This document shows positions 17,134-25,625 of a stretch of 64,000 nt of DNA, piece by piece. The notes under the pieces were generated by a model. The model was not told the DNA's origin and did no database searches. It saw only the letters and a program-made list of their open reading frames with translations. The translations under genes were made by a program, and so were the position numbers. The stretch is from the NCBI GenBank assembly GCA_027315365.1, contig DAHUYF010000087.1, positions 44,605 through 108,604 on the forward strand, written 5' to 3'. Source of the stretch: Rhodospirillales bacterium. GTDB taxonomy: Bacteria > Pseudomonadota > Alphaproteobacteria > ATCC43930 > CGMCC-115725. The first letter of the stretch is position 1. Each line of letters opens with the position of its first letter.

Positions 17134-17690
17134 CAGCCGGAATCCGTCCGCCGGGAGAGCCCCTCTCCGATGTAGCCGATCATCCGGATCACCTCGCGCG
17201 GCGAGTGGCGCGGCGCATCGGCGAGGCGGAGCATGCGCCAGCTCTGCTCGGCCGCGAAGAAGAGCACGATCAGCGGCAGGTTCATGATGCCGACGAAGAA
17301 CGACCACGCGACGAGCGGCGCCAGAAGGAAGAGCGCCAGCGAGGTCCCGAGCTGCGCCGCGAAGAAACCGCACCAGGCCCAGGTGATGCCGCGCGTGTAG
17401 CGCGCTTCCGCGTCGGGGATGGTGCCGTACATGCGCCGCGCCAGTGTGGTGACGAGCGCCACTCGTCCCGGCAGGAGCGTGCGGCCGAATACCGCCAGCA
17501 AACCGCAATAGACGAGCGTGTGGGGCACGGCCGCAGCGGCGACTAGGCCGATATCGACCGCCCGCGGGCCCAGTGCCGAGGCGACGTGCGCGGCATAGCG
17601 GGTGGTCAGCGCCATGTGGATCAGCATGGGCAGCAGGCCAAGGCCGATGAAAGTCGCCCGCTTAGCCGCCGGAGCCGCGGTCAGACGCAT
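17133..17690 (-). CDS. polytopic membrane protein of the pigment cluster (ApeG-like)
   Basis: A 185-residue protein with several predicted helices (FIGLGLLPMLIHMALTT; GLVAAAAVPHTLVYCGLLAVFG; GFFAAQLGTSLALFLLAPLV; FFVGIMNLPLIVLFFA). It matches the COG4648-type small membrane protein found between the ACP and AMP-ligase genes in aryl polyene loci. Its function is unknown. The start follows the ACP stop directly, and the stop overlaps the ligase start, so all three are translated together. Membership is inferred from topology and synteny. Confidence 0.75.
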   Translation of the reverse strand: MRLTAAPAAKRATFIGLGLLPMLIHMALTTRYAAHVASALGPRAVDIGLVAAAAVPHTLVYCGLLAVFGRTLLPGRVALVTTLARRMYGTIPDAEARYTRGITWAWCGFFAAQLGTSLALFLLAPLVAWSFFVGIMNLPLIVLFFAAEQSWRMLRLADAPRHSPREVIRMIGYIGEGLSRRTDSG

Positions 17691-17966
17691 TCAGCCGGCT
17701 CGATTTTGCTGTATGTACCGGCTCAGGCTGCGCAGCGAGGCGAATATCTCGTGGTTGCTCTTGTCATTCGCCCGGAGCTTCACGCCGAACTCCTTCGACA
17801 CGACCAGGGCGACCTCGAGCATGTCGATCGAATCGAGTCCCAGTCCCTCGTCAAACAGCGGCGCGTCGGGATCGATCTCCGCTGCCTGGACCTCCAGGTT
17901 CAGGGTGATGACGATAAGGCGCGCCAAGGTCGCCTCGTCATGGTTTTGACTATTCTGCTCGCTCAT
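17691..17966 (-). CDS. acyl carrier protein of the pigment cluster
   Basis: A 91-residue ACP; Ser46 in GLGLDSIDMLE is the phosphopantetheine attachment site. It is the first gene of the long minus-strand operon, so the promoter should lie in 17967-18043. Canonical aryl polyene loci have two ACPs (ApeE and ApeF); only this one is visible here, which implies that one carrier holds both starter and extender chains or that the housekeeping ACP takes part. Confidence 0.92.
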   Translation of the reverse strand: MSEQNSQNHDEATLARLIVITLNLEVQAAEIDPDAPLFDEGLGLDSIDMLEVALVVSKEFGVKLRANDKSNHEIFASLRSLSRYIQQNRAG

Positions 17967-18043
17967 ACCGCTTTATCTCTATTGACCCAATCGCTCTCGC
18001 GGCCACGCTCGGAAGTGAGCGGCGTTCCGCCGCGTCGGCCGGC

Positions 18044-18352
18044 TCAACGGGGGGCATCGCCCGGGTGCCCCGACGTCGGCGGGGGATTGCCATCATGGAG
18101 CTTCGCGGCCGCCGCCGACGCGCCGCTCCGGACCGCGTCCCAGACGGCGACGGCGCCGTCCTTGACCCCTTTGCCTAGACGCACAGCCCCCTCCCCGATA
18201 CGATGTGCTCCGTCCTTGATCTGCTCTCCTGCGCTGTCCATGGAGGGGCTACCCTGCGCCTCCGGCCGGTCGCCGCTCTGGGCCAGGGACGGCTCGGCGA
18301 GAGCGATCGTGACGATCGCGATGGCCAGGACGAGCTTCACGAAAGGCCGCAT
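18044..18352 (-). CDS. small exported protein of unknown function
   Basis: A 102-residue product beginning with a clear signal peptide (MRPFVKLVLAIAIVTIALAEPSLAQ, cleavage likely after SLAQ or nearby), then a charged, helical stretch with repeated IGEGAVRLGKGVKDGAVAVW-like pattern and a proline-rich end. It resembles short exported proteins with amphipathic helices, but I recognise no family. It stands alone just upstream of the pigment operon on the same strand, 77 bp before the ACP start, so co-transcription is possible. Confidence 0.6.
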   Translation of the reverse strand: MRPFVKLVLAIAIVTIALAEPSLAQSGDRPEAQGSPSMDSAGEQIKDGAHRIGEGAVRLGKGVKDGAVAVWDAVRSGASAAAAKLHDGNPPPTSGHPGDAPR

Positions 18353-18732
18353 GGCAAACCCGACACGATGATCCTCTGCCGAAGCGAATGGCCGCGGCGC
18401 CGTTGACCGGCCGCCGCGCGTAAGCCGACACCCTAACGCAGAACGGCTCTATCATCCATATCGTCACGCTCGGGAGAGCGGGCCTGGACTCCTTGCCTTT
18501 TTGCGCGCTGTGAGCATAGCCGCCGGCCATCGCGGCGTGCTCGCCGCTGCGGTAGCGGGCAGGGCGGCCGTTCGGCGGGCTGTGTCAACATTGGGTGGGG
18601 CTGGGTACTGCCCGGCCCGTTAAGGACCGGGCCGCCGGGGTAGAGGAGCCGGCGGCGGTGCGGCCGGCCCCGAGCCGTGGCAAGGCCGTCCGTCCGGATC
18701 CCGGCCATCGTCCAGCACGGCCCGGCGATTGC
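18353..18732. other. intergenic gap with one GC-rich inverted repeat
   Basis: This gap of about 380 bp holds no convincing gene. A perfect 7-bp inverted repeat (arms 18613-18619 and 18628-18634, 8-nt loop) could be a weak terminator for the regulator gene at 18733, which reads toward it, but no T-tract follows. The promoter of the small exported protein must lie near 18360-18450. Confidence 0.45.
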
Positions 18733-19038
18733 TCACGCCGGCGCAGGGCCGCCGTCGAGGATCTCGCGGAGATAGGCGACGTGCTCGGCGAAGGCGCGGC
18801 GGCCCGACGGGGTGGGCTTGACCCGCGTCTGCGGCTTCCTGCCGACGAAGCGCTTCTCGATGGCGACGTAGCCGGCTTTCTCCAGCGTCTCGAGATGCGC
18901 GCCGAGATTGCCGTCGGTGGCGCCGACCAGCGTCCTGAGCCGGGTGAACTCGAGCGCGGCGTCGGGGCCGAGCACGTTGAGCGCGGCCATGATCTTCAGG
19001 CGCATCGCCTGGTGAATCACCTCGTTGAGCCCGCTCAT
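18733..19038 (-). CDS. winged-helix transcriptional regulator
   Basis: A 101-residue single-domain winged-helix protein: RLKIMAALNVLG, then FTRLRTLVGATDGNLGAHLETLEKAGYVAIEK (recognition helix near 45-60) and a beta-wing VGRKPQTRVKPTPSGRRAF. The pattern is that of MarR/ArsR-like regulators with no ligand domain. It follows the membrane protein gene on the same strand with a 7-bp gap. Such pairs (short winged-helix regulator plus a multi-spanning partner) are common in Proteobacteria, and the partner may sequester or tune the regulator. Targets are unknown. Confidence 0.8.
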   Translation of the reverse strand: MSGLNEVIHQAMRLKIMAALNVLGPDAALEFTRLRTLVGATDGNLGAHLETLEKAGYVAIEKRFVGRKPQTRVKPTPSGRRAFAEHVAYLREILDGGPAPA

Positions 19039-19045
19039 TCCGCGA

Positions 19046-19597
19046 CTACCTCAAACGGCGCAGCCACAGGCCGCCGGCGATCAGCCCGCCGCCATTTACC
19101 ACCGCCATCCACGGCAGGAACCACGGACCCGACCAGAAATATCCCGCCAGCGTGAGGGCCGTGACGGTGAGCCCGCAGTAAATGTAGAAGCGGCCGAGCC
19201 AAAGGCCGCCGATCACATATCCCAGCATGAACAGGATCGGCCAGAAGGTCGCGAGCTGCCGCGGCGCCACCGGCCAGAACAGCAGCAGGATGACGAAGCC
19301 GAAGCCGACGAGCACCAGTTCGGTATAGAGCAGCAGCTCGCCCAGCCGGGCATCGCGCGCTCTGCGGCGACGATGGATGAGGAAGCTGCCGGCGAAGCCG
19401 AGGATGGTGATGGCGATCCAATGCCGGTAGTGCAGCGCCGGCTCCAGGAAGGAGATGACGTAGCCGGCGCCGACCAGCAGCCCCCACAGGATCAGTGCCG
19501 CGCTGCTGCGGGCATAGACCAGCGTCTCGCGCGTCCGCCGCTCGACACTGGCGACGTCGCTCAGCGATGCCGCGGCTTCGTTCGGGTCGATGGTCAT
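19046..19597 (-). CDS. multi-spanning membrane protein, partner of winged-helix regulator
   Basis: A 183-residue protein with about five to six hydrophobic helices (ALILWGLLVGAGYVISFLEP; WIAITILGFAGSFLIH; LLLYTELVLVGFGFVILLLF; PILFMLGYVIGGLWLGRFYI; LTVTALTLAGYFWSG; WMAVVNGGGLIAGGLWL). I placed the start at ATG 19597 (MTIDPNEAAAS), since the 19 residues before it are basic and unlike a membrane protein start. It lies directly upstream of the regulator gene in one operon. The function is unknown. Confidence 0.65.
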   Translation of the reverse strand: MTIDPNEAAASLSDVASVERRTRETLVYARSSAALILWGLLVGAGYVISFLEPALHYRHWIAITILGFAGSFLIHRRRRARDARLGELLLYTELVLVGFGFVILLLFWPVAPRQLATFWPILFMLGYVIGGLWLGRFYIYCGLTVTALTLAGYFWSGPWFLPWMAVVNGGGLIAGGLWLRRLR

Positions 19598-19703
19598 GGC
19601 TCGGGCTCCCACGGGCCTGTGGCGCGTCGGCGGCAAGCGTATCACAGCCGGCAACTGAAACGGACGAGGGGAGACGCAGCCGCGGCCAACCTCCGGGCGA
19701 GCC

Positions 19704-21113
19704 TCAAAAATACCGTGCCAGCCTGGCGATCACGCTGGCCGCCTGCGGCACGCTGCCCCAGTCGGAGCGGCGTCCGCCGAGGTTGGCCTCGGCGATCGCG
19801 CCGATCGTCCAGTTGTTGGAAAGGTAGTAATCGGCCGTGATCTGCGACACGCTCGAGCCGTCCTGCAGGTCGACGCTGGTGAAGGCGCTGAGCTCGAGAT
19901 TGATAATGAACGCGTCCTGCCAGTCGGCGCGCAGAAAGCCGCTATGCGTCGCGGTCGGCTCCTGCTGGTCGAGGGCGTATTCGCGGATGTACCAGAGCGT
20001 GTCGGCGACGCCCGGCAGGTTGGCGCGCGACTGGCCGATGGCGAGCCAGTTGTGCCAGTCCTGCGGCGAGAATCCCGCCTGATGGAAATGGTATTCGAGG
20101 TTGAAGACGATCTTCGCTTCCGACGTGTAGGAGGCGCCGACCGCGAGGTCGTTCTGGAAATAGCGGCGCGAATTGTCCGGCATCACCGGCGGTAGATTGC
20201 CGGGCAGCGTGCCGGTATCGGCGCCATAGCGCAGCGCCTCGGCGATCAGGCTTTGCTGCCGCCCGCCGGCCCATTCGGCGTAGAGCACGGTGCTCTGCCC
20301 GACGCTCTCGGCGAGGTTGAGGCCGACCTCGGTGCGCTCGCCTTCGTGATAGAGCAGCGCCTCCGGACTGAAATCGCCGACGAGGTTGACGCTGGTCTTG
20401 AGCAGCAGGCGCTGGTGCGCGTTAGTGCGGTCGAGTTCCGGGTCGAGGCTCGGCAGCGTCGTATCGGTATAGATCGGGCTCGGCCGGTAGAGCTGCGGCG
20501 CGTAGGCCAGCGTCAGCGACACGCCTTCGCCGATATGCTGGCCCTCGAGCATGAAGGTGCCGAGCCGGTCCTCGCGCAGCACCGCCGGGTCGATCGACAG
20601 CGGCTCGACTACGGCGCGCGTCTTGAAGAAATCGGTCGGGTTGAAGCCGGCGGCGACGCCGCTCTTCACGTTGATGCGGCCGAGATCGAAATAGTTGCCG
20701 GGGAGCGCCTGCCAGGTGACGAAGCCCTCGCGGAAGTCGTTGCGCACGTTCTCGTGGCTCGGCAGCGGCGTCTCGTCCTGCGCCTGCAGGTTGAGCCTGC
20801 CGCTGTAGGCCGCGCTGACGTCGCCGTCGAGCGCCCATTCCTTGCGCGTGTCCAGGAAGATCAGCTCCTGCCAGTTGGGGGTGGCGGGCGGCGGCACGGG
20901 CACCAGCACGCTGCGCTGCGAATCGAGGGTGAAGGCGTTCTCGAGATAGATCGTCTGGCGCGGATCCCGTGTCGGCGCCGGTTCGGCCGAGTGCTCATCG
21001 GACGGCTGCTGCACGCTCTCGGGAATGAGGTCGAGATCCCCGTTCTCGTCGGCGAGCGCCGGCGCTCCGGCGAACGCCAGAAGCAGCGGCGCGATGCCGA
21101 GCGCCGGACGCAT
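19704..21113 (-). CDS. outer-membrane beta-barrel protein of an ABC export operon
   Basis: A 469-residue exported protein: signal peptide MRPALGIAPLLLAFAGAPALA, an acidic linker, then long alternating hydrophobic/polar strands and a C-terminal aromatic residue (ARLARYF), as expected for an outer-membrane barrel. It is the last gene of the ABC export operon, and its ATG overlaps the LolA-like gene stop. I do not recognise a named family; it resembles porin-like proteins annotated only as hypothetical. Its place after an ABC pump and a periplasmic carrier suggests it is the outer-membrane acceptor or channel of that pathway. Confidence 0.7.
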   Translation of the reverse strand: MRPALGIAPLLLAFAGAPALADENGDLDLIPESVQQPSDEHSAEPAPTRDPRQTIYLENAFTLDSQRSVLVPVPPPATPNWQELIFLDTRKEWALDGDVSAAYSGRLNLQAQDETPLPSHENVRNDFREGFVTWQALPGNYFDLGRINVKSGVAAGFNPTDFFKTRAVVEPLSIDPAVLREDRLGTFMLEGQHIGEGVSLTLAYAPQLYRPSPIYTDTTLPSLDPELDRTNAHQRLLLKTSVNLVGDFSPEALLYHEGERTEVGLNLAESVGQSTVLYAEWAGGRQQSLIAEALRYGADTGTLPGNLPPVMPDNSRRYFQNDLAVGASYTSEAKIVFNLEYHFHQAGFSPQDWHNWLAIGQSRANLPGVADTLWYIREYALDQQEPTATHSGFLRADWQDAFIINLELSAFTSVDLQDGSSVSQITADYYLSNNWTIGAIAEANLGGRRSDWGSVPQAASVIARLARYF

Positions 21114-21892
21114 CAGTCGATCCGCAGCCGCGGCAGGTAGTCGCGCTGGAACCAGGCGTCGGGTATCTCCTGGAATTGGTAGTCGCCGAAGTCGATGCGC
21201 GTCACCAGCGAACTGTCGACGGCGTCGATGATGATCGCCTCGGTCGGGCGGACGCCGCCCAGCTCGGCGGCGAACTTGCCGAAATAGAGGATCTTCAGCA
21301 GCCTTCCGCTGTCGGAATAGAACTTCGCCTTGATCGGATGGGCGGTCGTTTTTTCGACCCAGTATTCGACGCGGTTGTAGGTCGCGTGGTCGTTGGCCGC
21401 CTTCATGTCGAGATGCCAGCAATCCCTGCTCTTGCGGGCGCTGTCCTGGATGCTCTCGGCGCCGATCAGCGTGCCGGCGTAGTCGATCGCCAGGTTGACG
21501 GTGAGCACGTCGCCGATCGCGGCCTGGCCGATCAGGCGCTGCTGCGGCGAGATGCGCACGCTCGCCTTGGAGGCTGGGTCGAAGAACCACAGCACGGTGC
21601 CGTCGAGCAGCGCCATCTTGCCGGCGTCGCGCGGCGGCTCGATGTAGCGCACGATGTCGCGGAACTGGCCGGTGACCTTGTCGATCTTGGCGTAGACGAC
21701 GATCGTGTCGCTGCTGCGCGCCGTGCCGGCGACGTACTCGGTGAGCGTGTTGGTCACGCGGAAAGGCTGCCCCGGATTGCGCACGCGATCGGCAGCCGCG
21801 ATAATCTCCTGCGCGCTCTGGGCATGCGCCGCGGCGCCGGCGAGCAGCAGGAGGAGGGCGGCGAGCGGCATCGTCTTCTCGCTTCGGATCAT
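21113..21892 (-). CDS. LolA-like outer-membrane lipoprotein-sorting family protein
   Basis: A 259-residue exported protein of the family often called outer membrane lipoprotein-sorting protein. It has signal peptide MPLAALLLLLAGAAAHA, then AAADRVRNPGQPFRVTNTL, MALLDGTVLWFFDPASKASV and RVEYWVEKTTAHPIKAKFYS. I chose ATG 21892, 7 bp after the permease stop; a longer frame starts at 21919. These proteins share the LolA half-barrel that carries acyl chains. Placed between an FtsX-type permease and a barrel protein, it probably carries a lipid or lipoprotein across the periplasm. The substrate is unknown. Confidence 0.85.
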   Translation of the reverse strand: MIRSEKTMPLAALLLLLAGAAAHAQSAQEIIAAADRVRNPGQPFRVTNTLTEYVAGTARSSDTIVVYAKIDKVTGQFRDIVRYIEPPRDAGKMALLDGTVLWFFDPASKASVRISPQQRLIGQAAIGDVLTVNLAIDYAGTLIGAESIQDSARKSRDCWHLDMKAANDHATYNRVEYWVEKTTAHPIKAKFYSDSGRLLKILYFGKFAAELGGVRPTEAIIIDAVDSSLVTRIDFGDYQFQEIPDAWFQRDYLPRLRID

Positions 21893-21899
21893 GACGGCC

Positions 21900-23309
21900 T
21901 CAGATATGGCGCAGCGCATCCACCACCTGCAGCTTGGCGGCGCGGTTGGCGGGGATGAGCGCGGCGATGGTGGCGACGAGGACGAGGCCGAGCCAGGTGC
22001 CGAGGATCAGGCCGCGATCGGTGAAGAGGTAGAGCCGAAACGGCACCGGCGAGGCGTTGCCGGGCGGCGTCCAGGTCAGCCCCGCCCGGTTCACCAGCAC
22101 CGCGACGACCACCGCCAGCACCAGGCCCACGCTTGCGCCGATCGCGCCGAGCAGGCAGCCCTCGATCAGGAACTGGCGGCGGATGCCGCCGCGCCGCACC
22201 CCCATGGCGCGCGTCGTGCCGATCTCGTTGGTGCGCTCCATCACCGTCATGGTCATGGTGTTCACCACCGCGAAGAGCACGATGACGCTCATGATCACCG
22301 CGATGAAGAGGAAGATGGCGCGAAAGAAGTTGAGCGTCTGGGTGTAGAGCGGCGTGCGCTCGGCGAAGTCGCGCACCTCGAGATCGAGGCCCTTCTCCTT
22401 GAAGAGCGACGCAAGCCGCCGGCGCGCCGGCGCCATGTCCTCGCTGCGGTGCAGCTGCAGTACGATGCCGGTGACCTTGTGCTCGCCGCGGCCGTAGAGC
22501 AGCTGCTGCGCCAGCGCCAGATGCAGGCCGATGTAGTTGTCGTCGAGATCCTTGACTCCCTGGGATTCGGCGCCGCTGAGATAGAGGCTGACGACGTTGG
22601 GCGCGCCGCCGGCCGTCGCGGCCAGCAGGTCGATGCGCGGCAGCTTCGCATCGGGATCGGCGTTCACGGTGACATCCTTGGCCGCGAGATCACTGAAATC
22701 CTCTTGTGCTGGAGCGGCCGTGCCGGCGTCCTCGCGCGGTGCGGCCGCCGGCGCCGGCGGGCAGTCGGCGATCTTGAGATCGGCGCAGAGATTGAGGATG
22801 CGGGCGAGTCCGACGCCGATCAGGCCGCGCGCCTGATCGGCGTCGGCGAGCCGGGTGTCCGGAGCGTAGGGGCGGCTGGCGCCGTATTCATCCCATTGCA
22901 GCATGCGCTGCCGGTCGGAGGGAACGATGCCGACGCCGAAGAACGTCTTGGCCGCGTCGTTCTTGCCCTGAAAGTTGCCGGCGATGCCGAAGAGCGACAG
23001 GGTCGGCGTCTCCACGTTGATCAGCGGCTTCAGCACGGGATCCTCGGCGATCACCCGCATCACCGATTTGTAGTCGTCGATGCCGTAGGCCGCCGGATTG
23101 CCCGCGCCATAGAGAAAATAGCCGTTGCGGAAGACGGTGAGGTGGCCGACGCGCTGCACGACGCCCGTTTGGTAGCCCGCGAAGATATAGCCCTGGAATG
23201 CGCCGAAGAGCAGCAGCGCCACCGCCCCGACGGCGATGGCGAGGCCGGTGATCGCCGAGCGGCGGCCGTTGCGCAGGATGTTGCGGAAACCGATCTTGAG
23301 CAGCATCAC
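21900..23309 (-). CDS. ABC transporter permease, FtsX/MacB/LolCE type
   Basis: A 469-residue permease with one N-terminal helix (AITGLAIAVGAVALLLFGAF), a large periplasmic domain of about 270 residues with two cysteines near 165-175, and three C-terminal helices containing the FtsX signature (TMTVMERTNEIGTTRAMGVRR). This MacB-like mechanotransmission topology extracts lipids, lipoproteins or peptides from the outer leaflet rather than importing solutes. It overlaps the ATPase gene by 4 bp. Only one permease gene is present, so a homodimer is expected. Confidence 0.9.
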   Translation of the reverse strand: MMLLKIGFRNILRNGRRSAITGLAIAVGAVALLLFGAFQGYIFAGYQTGVVQRVGHLTVFRNGYFLYGAGNPAAYGIDDYKSVMRVIAEDPVLKPLINVETPTLSLFGIAGNFQGKNDAAKTFFGVGIVPSDRQRMLQWDEYGASRPYAPDTRLADADQARGLIGVGLARILNLCADLKIADCPPAPAAAPREDAGTAAPAQEDFSDLAAKDVTVNADPDAKLPRIDLLAATAGGAPNVVSLYLSGAESQGVKDLDDNYIGLHLALAQQLLYGRGEHKVTGIVLQLHRSEDMAPARRRLASLFKEKGLDLEVRDFAERTPLYTQTLNFFRAIFLFIAVIMSVIVLFAVVNTMTMTVMERTNEIGTTRAMGVRRGGIRRQFLIEGCLLGAIGASVGLVLAVVVAVLVNRAGLTWTPPGNASPVPFRLYLFTDRGLILGTWLGLVLVATIAALIPANRAAKLQVVDALRHI

Positions 23310-24031
23310 GCGTCCCCTCCGGCGCTGTGGCCGACCAGCTCGCCGTCGCGGATGGTGAAGGTCTCGTCGGCGTGCGAGATCAGCTGCGGGTCGTGCGTCG
23401 AGAAGATGAAGGTGGTGGCGAACTCCGCCTGCACCTTGTGCATGAGCTCGATGATGGCCGCGCCGGTGCGGGTGTCGAGATTGGCGGTCGGCTCGTCGGC
23501 GAGCACGATCTCGGGATGCTTCACCAGCGCGCGGGCGACGGCGACGCGCTGCTTCTGGCCGCCGCTGAGCTCGTTCGGCCGCTGGTCGCGCTGTCCGGCG
23601 AGGCCGACCGCTTCCAGCATGCCGAGCGTCCGCTCGCGCCGCTCGCCGGCTGGGGTCCCGACCAGCAGCAGCGGATACTCCACGTTCTCATAGGCCGACA
23701 GCACCGGGATGAGGCTGAAGCCCTGGAAGATGAAGCCGATGTAGCGGGCGCGGAAATCCGAGAGCGTGTTGTCGCCGAGCCTGTCGGTCGGCTGGCCGCA
23801 GACCTCGACCGTGCCGCCGCTGGGCGCGTCGATGCAGCCGATCAGGTTGAGCAGCGTCGTCTTGCCGCTGCCCGACGGGCCGATCACCATCGAAAAGCGG
23901 TGGCGCCGGATGTCGAGGCTGACGCCCTTGAGCGCCGCAACTTCGACGGTTCCGGTGCGGTAGGTCTTTGCCACCTGCCGCAGCCGCGCCACCGGCGCGG
24001 CGCCGGTGTCGCTCAGTCCTGGACTGTTCAC
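23306..24031 (-). CDS. ABC transporter ATPase, LolD/MacB type
   Basis: A 241-residue ATPase with all motifs: Walker A GPSGSGKTT, Q-loop region FIFQGFSLIPVLSAYENV, signature LSGGQKQR, Walker B VLADEPTANLD and the H-loop in STHDPQL. The sequence is typical of LolD/MacB ATPases that partner FtsX-type permeases. It starts with GTG 24031, preceded by a strong AGGAGG. It is the first gene of the four-gene export operon, and the palindrome at 24066-24090 lies just upstream. Confidence 0.93.
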   Translation of the reverse strand: MNSPGLSDTGAAPVARLRQVAKTYRTGTVEVAALKGVSLDIRRHRFSMVIGPSGSGKTTLLNLIGCIDAPSGGTVEVCGQPTDRLGDNTLSDFRARYIGFIFQGFSLIPVLSAYENVEYPLLLVGTPAGERRERTLGMLEAVGLAGQRDQRPNELSGGQKQRVAVARALVKHPEIVLADEPTANLDTRTGAAIIELMHKVQAEFATTFIFSTHDPQLISHADETFTIRDGELVGHSAGGDA

Positions 24032-24065
24032 GCGTCCCTCCTGTGCCCGGTGGCCTGCAATTTGT

Positions 24066-24090
24066 AGAGAACTCTGTATTACAGAGAACT
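24066..24090. promoter_or_regulatory. palindromic operator candidate upstream of ABC export operon
   Basis: A perfect inverted repeat with 7-nt arms around one base (24072-24086, CTCTGTA-T-TACAGAG), embedded in two direct copies of AGAGAACT (24066-24073 and 24083-24090). It lies 35-60 bp upstream of the GTG start of the ATPase gene in an AT-rich patch that is unusual for this genome. The size and symmetry suit a TetR-type dimer, but no TetR gene is adjacent; the winged-helix regulator at 18733-19038 is the nearest regulator. Confidence 0.55.
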
Positions 24091-24171
24091 TTGAATGTCA
24101 ATATCCCGGCAGCGCCGGCGCTTGCACGCAAGCGCGAAAGCCGCACCGAGCGGACCCGCGGCGAGCCGCGG

Positions 24172-24606
24172 TCACCCGTCGAACCGCCGGCGCAGCGACC
24201 CTAGCCACCCGGCGAAGGAGCGCGCGAAGAACCCCGTCCAATGGTCGTACTCTTCGGCGGCGCAGTCGAAGGTCGCCCACCATTCGACGAAGCTCCGCTC
24301 GCCGTCGACGATCGGCGTGACGCGGATGGCCGCTAGGAACCGGCGCACCGGAAAGCGCGGCGCGCCGCAGAATTCGTAGCTATAGCAGCGCTCGAGATCG
24401 GAATGGGCGAGGAGGCGCTGGCGGATACGCGTCCCGCCCATGCGGACATGGCGCACGGCGCCGACCGCGTCGCCGGGCCTTCCGTCCTCGATGCCGCTCT
24501 CGTCGACGCCGTCGACCCAGAGCCGGTAGTTGCCGAAATCGCGGATGAGCGACCAGACGCGCTCGGCGTTCGGCTCGAAGACGGTGCTGTAATAGGCGCG
24601 CGCCAT
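24172..24606 (-). CDS. SRPBCC-fold protein (START-like)
   Basis: A 144-residue single-domain protein with the SRPBCC pattern: an N-terminal strand ARAYYSTVFEPNAERVWSLIRDFGNY, a middle RHVRMGGTRIRQRLLAHSD and a C-terminal helix GFFARSFAGWLGSLRRRF. Proteins of this fold bind hydrophobic ligands or act as cyclases. It stands alone between the export operon and hemF, with ATG 24606 and an AGGTCGACCC stretch upstream. The function is unknown. Confidence 0.75.
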   Translation of the reverse strand: MARAYYSTVFEPNAERVWSLIRDFGNYRLWVDGVDESGIEDGRPGDAVGAVRHVRMGGTRIRQRLLAHSDLERCYSYEFCGAPRFPVRRFLAAIRVTPIVDGERSFVEWWATFDCAAEEYDHWTGFFARSFAGWLGSLRRRFDG

Positions 24607-24779
24607 GGGTCGACCTCTCGGTGTTCGCTGCGGGATCGGCGAGAGGATGGGGGGGCGGCTGCGGCCGGGCTATCCGGAAAGGGCGGAGAATTCGGCGCGC
24701 GCTGGTCCGCGCGGTGCGGCTCCCGCGCCTGCTGCGCAATCGCTGCCGCCGCCAGCGACGACGCGCTACGCGCGTCGCG

Positions 24780-25625
24780 CTAGGGCCACGCCACTTCCGG
24801 CGGCAACGACATCAGGATCGCGTCGATGTTGCCGCCGGTCTTGAGACCGAAGGCGGTGCCGCGGTCGTAGAGCAGATTGAACTCGACGTAGCGGCCGCGG
24901 CGGACGAGCTGGTGGCGGCGCTGCTCGGCGGTCCAGGGCTCGAGCATGTGGCGGCGGACGAGGGCGGGGTAGACCGACAGGAACGCCTCGCCCACCGCGC
25001 GGGTGAAGGCGAAGTCGCGCTCCCAGTCGCCGCTGTCGAGATAGTCGTAGAAGATGCCGCCGACGCCGCGCGGCTCGTTGCGGTGCTTCAGGAAGAAGTA
25101 GTCGTCGCACCATTGCTTGAAGCGCGGGTAGTAGGCGGGATCATGCGCGTCGCAGGTGACTTTGAGCGCGGCGTGGAAGGCCTCGGCGTCGGCGGCGTCG
25201 GGAACCATCGGCGTGAGGTCGGCGCCGCCGCCGAACCAGGTCCTGGTGGTGCGGATGTGGCGGGTGTTCATGTGTACCGCCGGCACCAGCGGCGAGCGCA
25301 GATGCGCCACCAGCGAGATGCCGCTGGTCCAGAAGCGCGGGTCCTCGGCGGCCCCCGGGATCTGGCTGCGGAACTCCGGCGAGAACTCGCCCCAGACGGT
25401 GGAGACGTTGACGCCGACCTTCTCGAAGACGCGGCCGTGCATCAGCGATATGACCCCGCCGCCGCCGCCCTCGCGCTGCCAGGCCCGCCGCTCGAACCGG
25501 CCCGCCTCGCCCTCGGCCGGGCGCTCGGCGGCGTAGGCGTCCTCGAGCGCCTCGAAGGCGGCGCAGATGCGGTCGCGCAGCTCCGTGAACCACTGGGCAG
25601 CGCGTTCTTTCTCGGCTTCGCTCAT
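24780..25625 (-). CDS. hemF: oxygen-dependent coproporphyrinogen III oxidase
   Basis: Aerobic haem biosynthesis enzyme converting coproporphyrinogen III to protoporphyrinogen IX with O2. It has 281 residues. Conserved blocks are [19 protein letters not shown] near the N-terminus, [20 protein letters not shown] in the centre, and [20 protein letters not shown] near the C-terminus. Its ATG overlaps the trmL stop (ATGA), so the two genes form an operon. It lies next to the haem-requiring petABC genes, though on the other strand. Confidence 0.95.
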   Translation of the reverse strand: MSEAEKERAAQWFTELRDRICAAFEALEDAYAAERPAEGEAGRFERRAWQREGGGGGVISLMHGRVFEKVGVNVSTVWGEFSPEFRSQIPGAAEDPRFWTSGISLVAHLRSPLVPAVHMNTRHIRTTRTWFGGGADLTPMVPDAADAEAFHAALKVTCDAHDPAYYPRFKQWCDDYFFLKHRNEPRGVGGIFYDYLDSGDWERDFAFTRAVGEAFLSVYPALVRRHMLEPWTAEQRRHQLVRRGRYVEFNLLYDRGTAFGLKTGGNIDAILMSLPPEVAWP

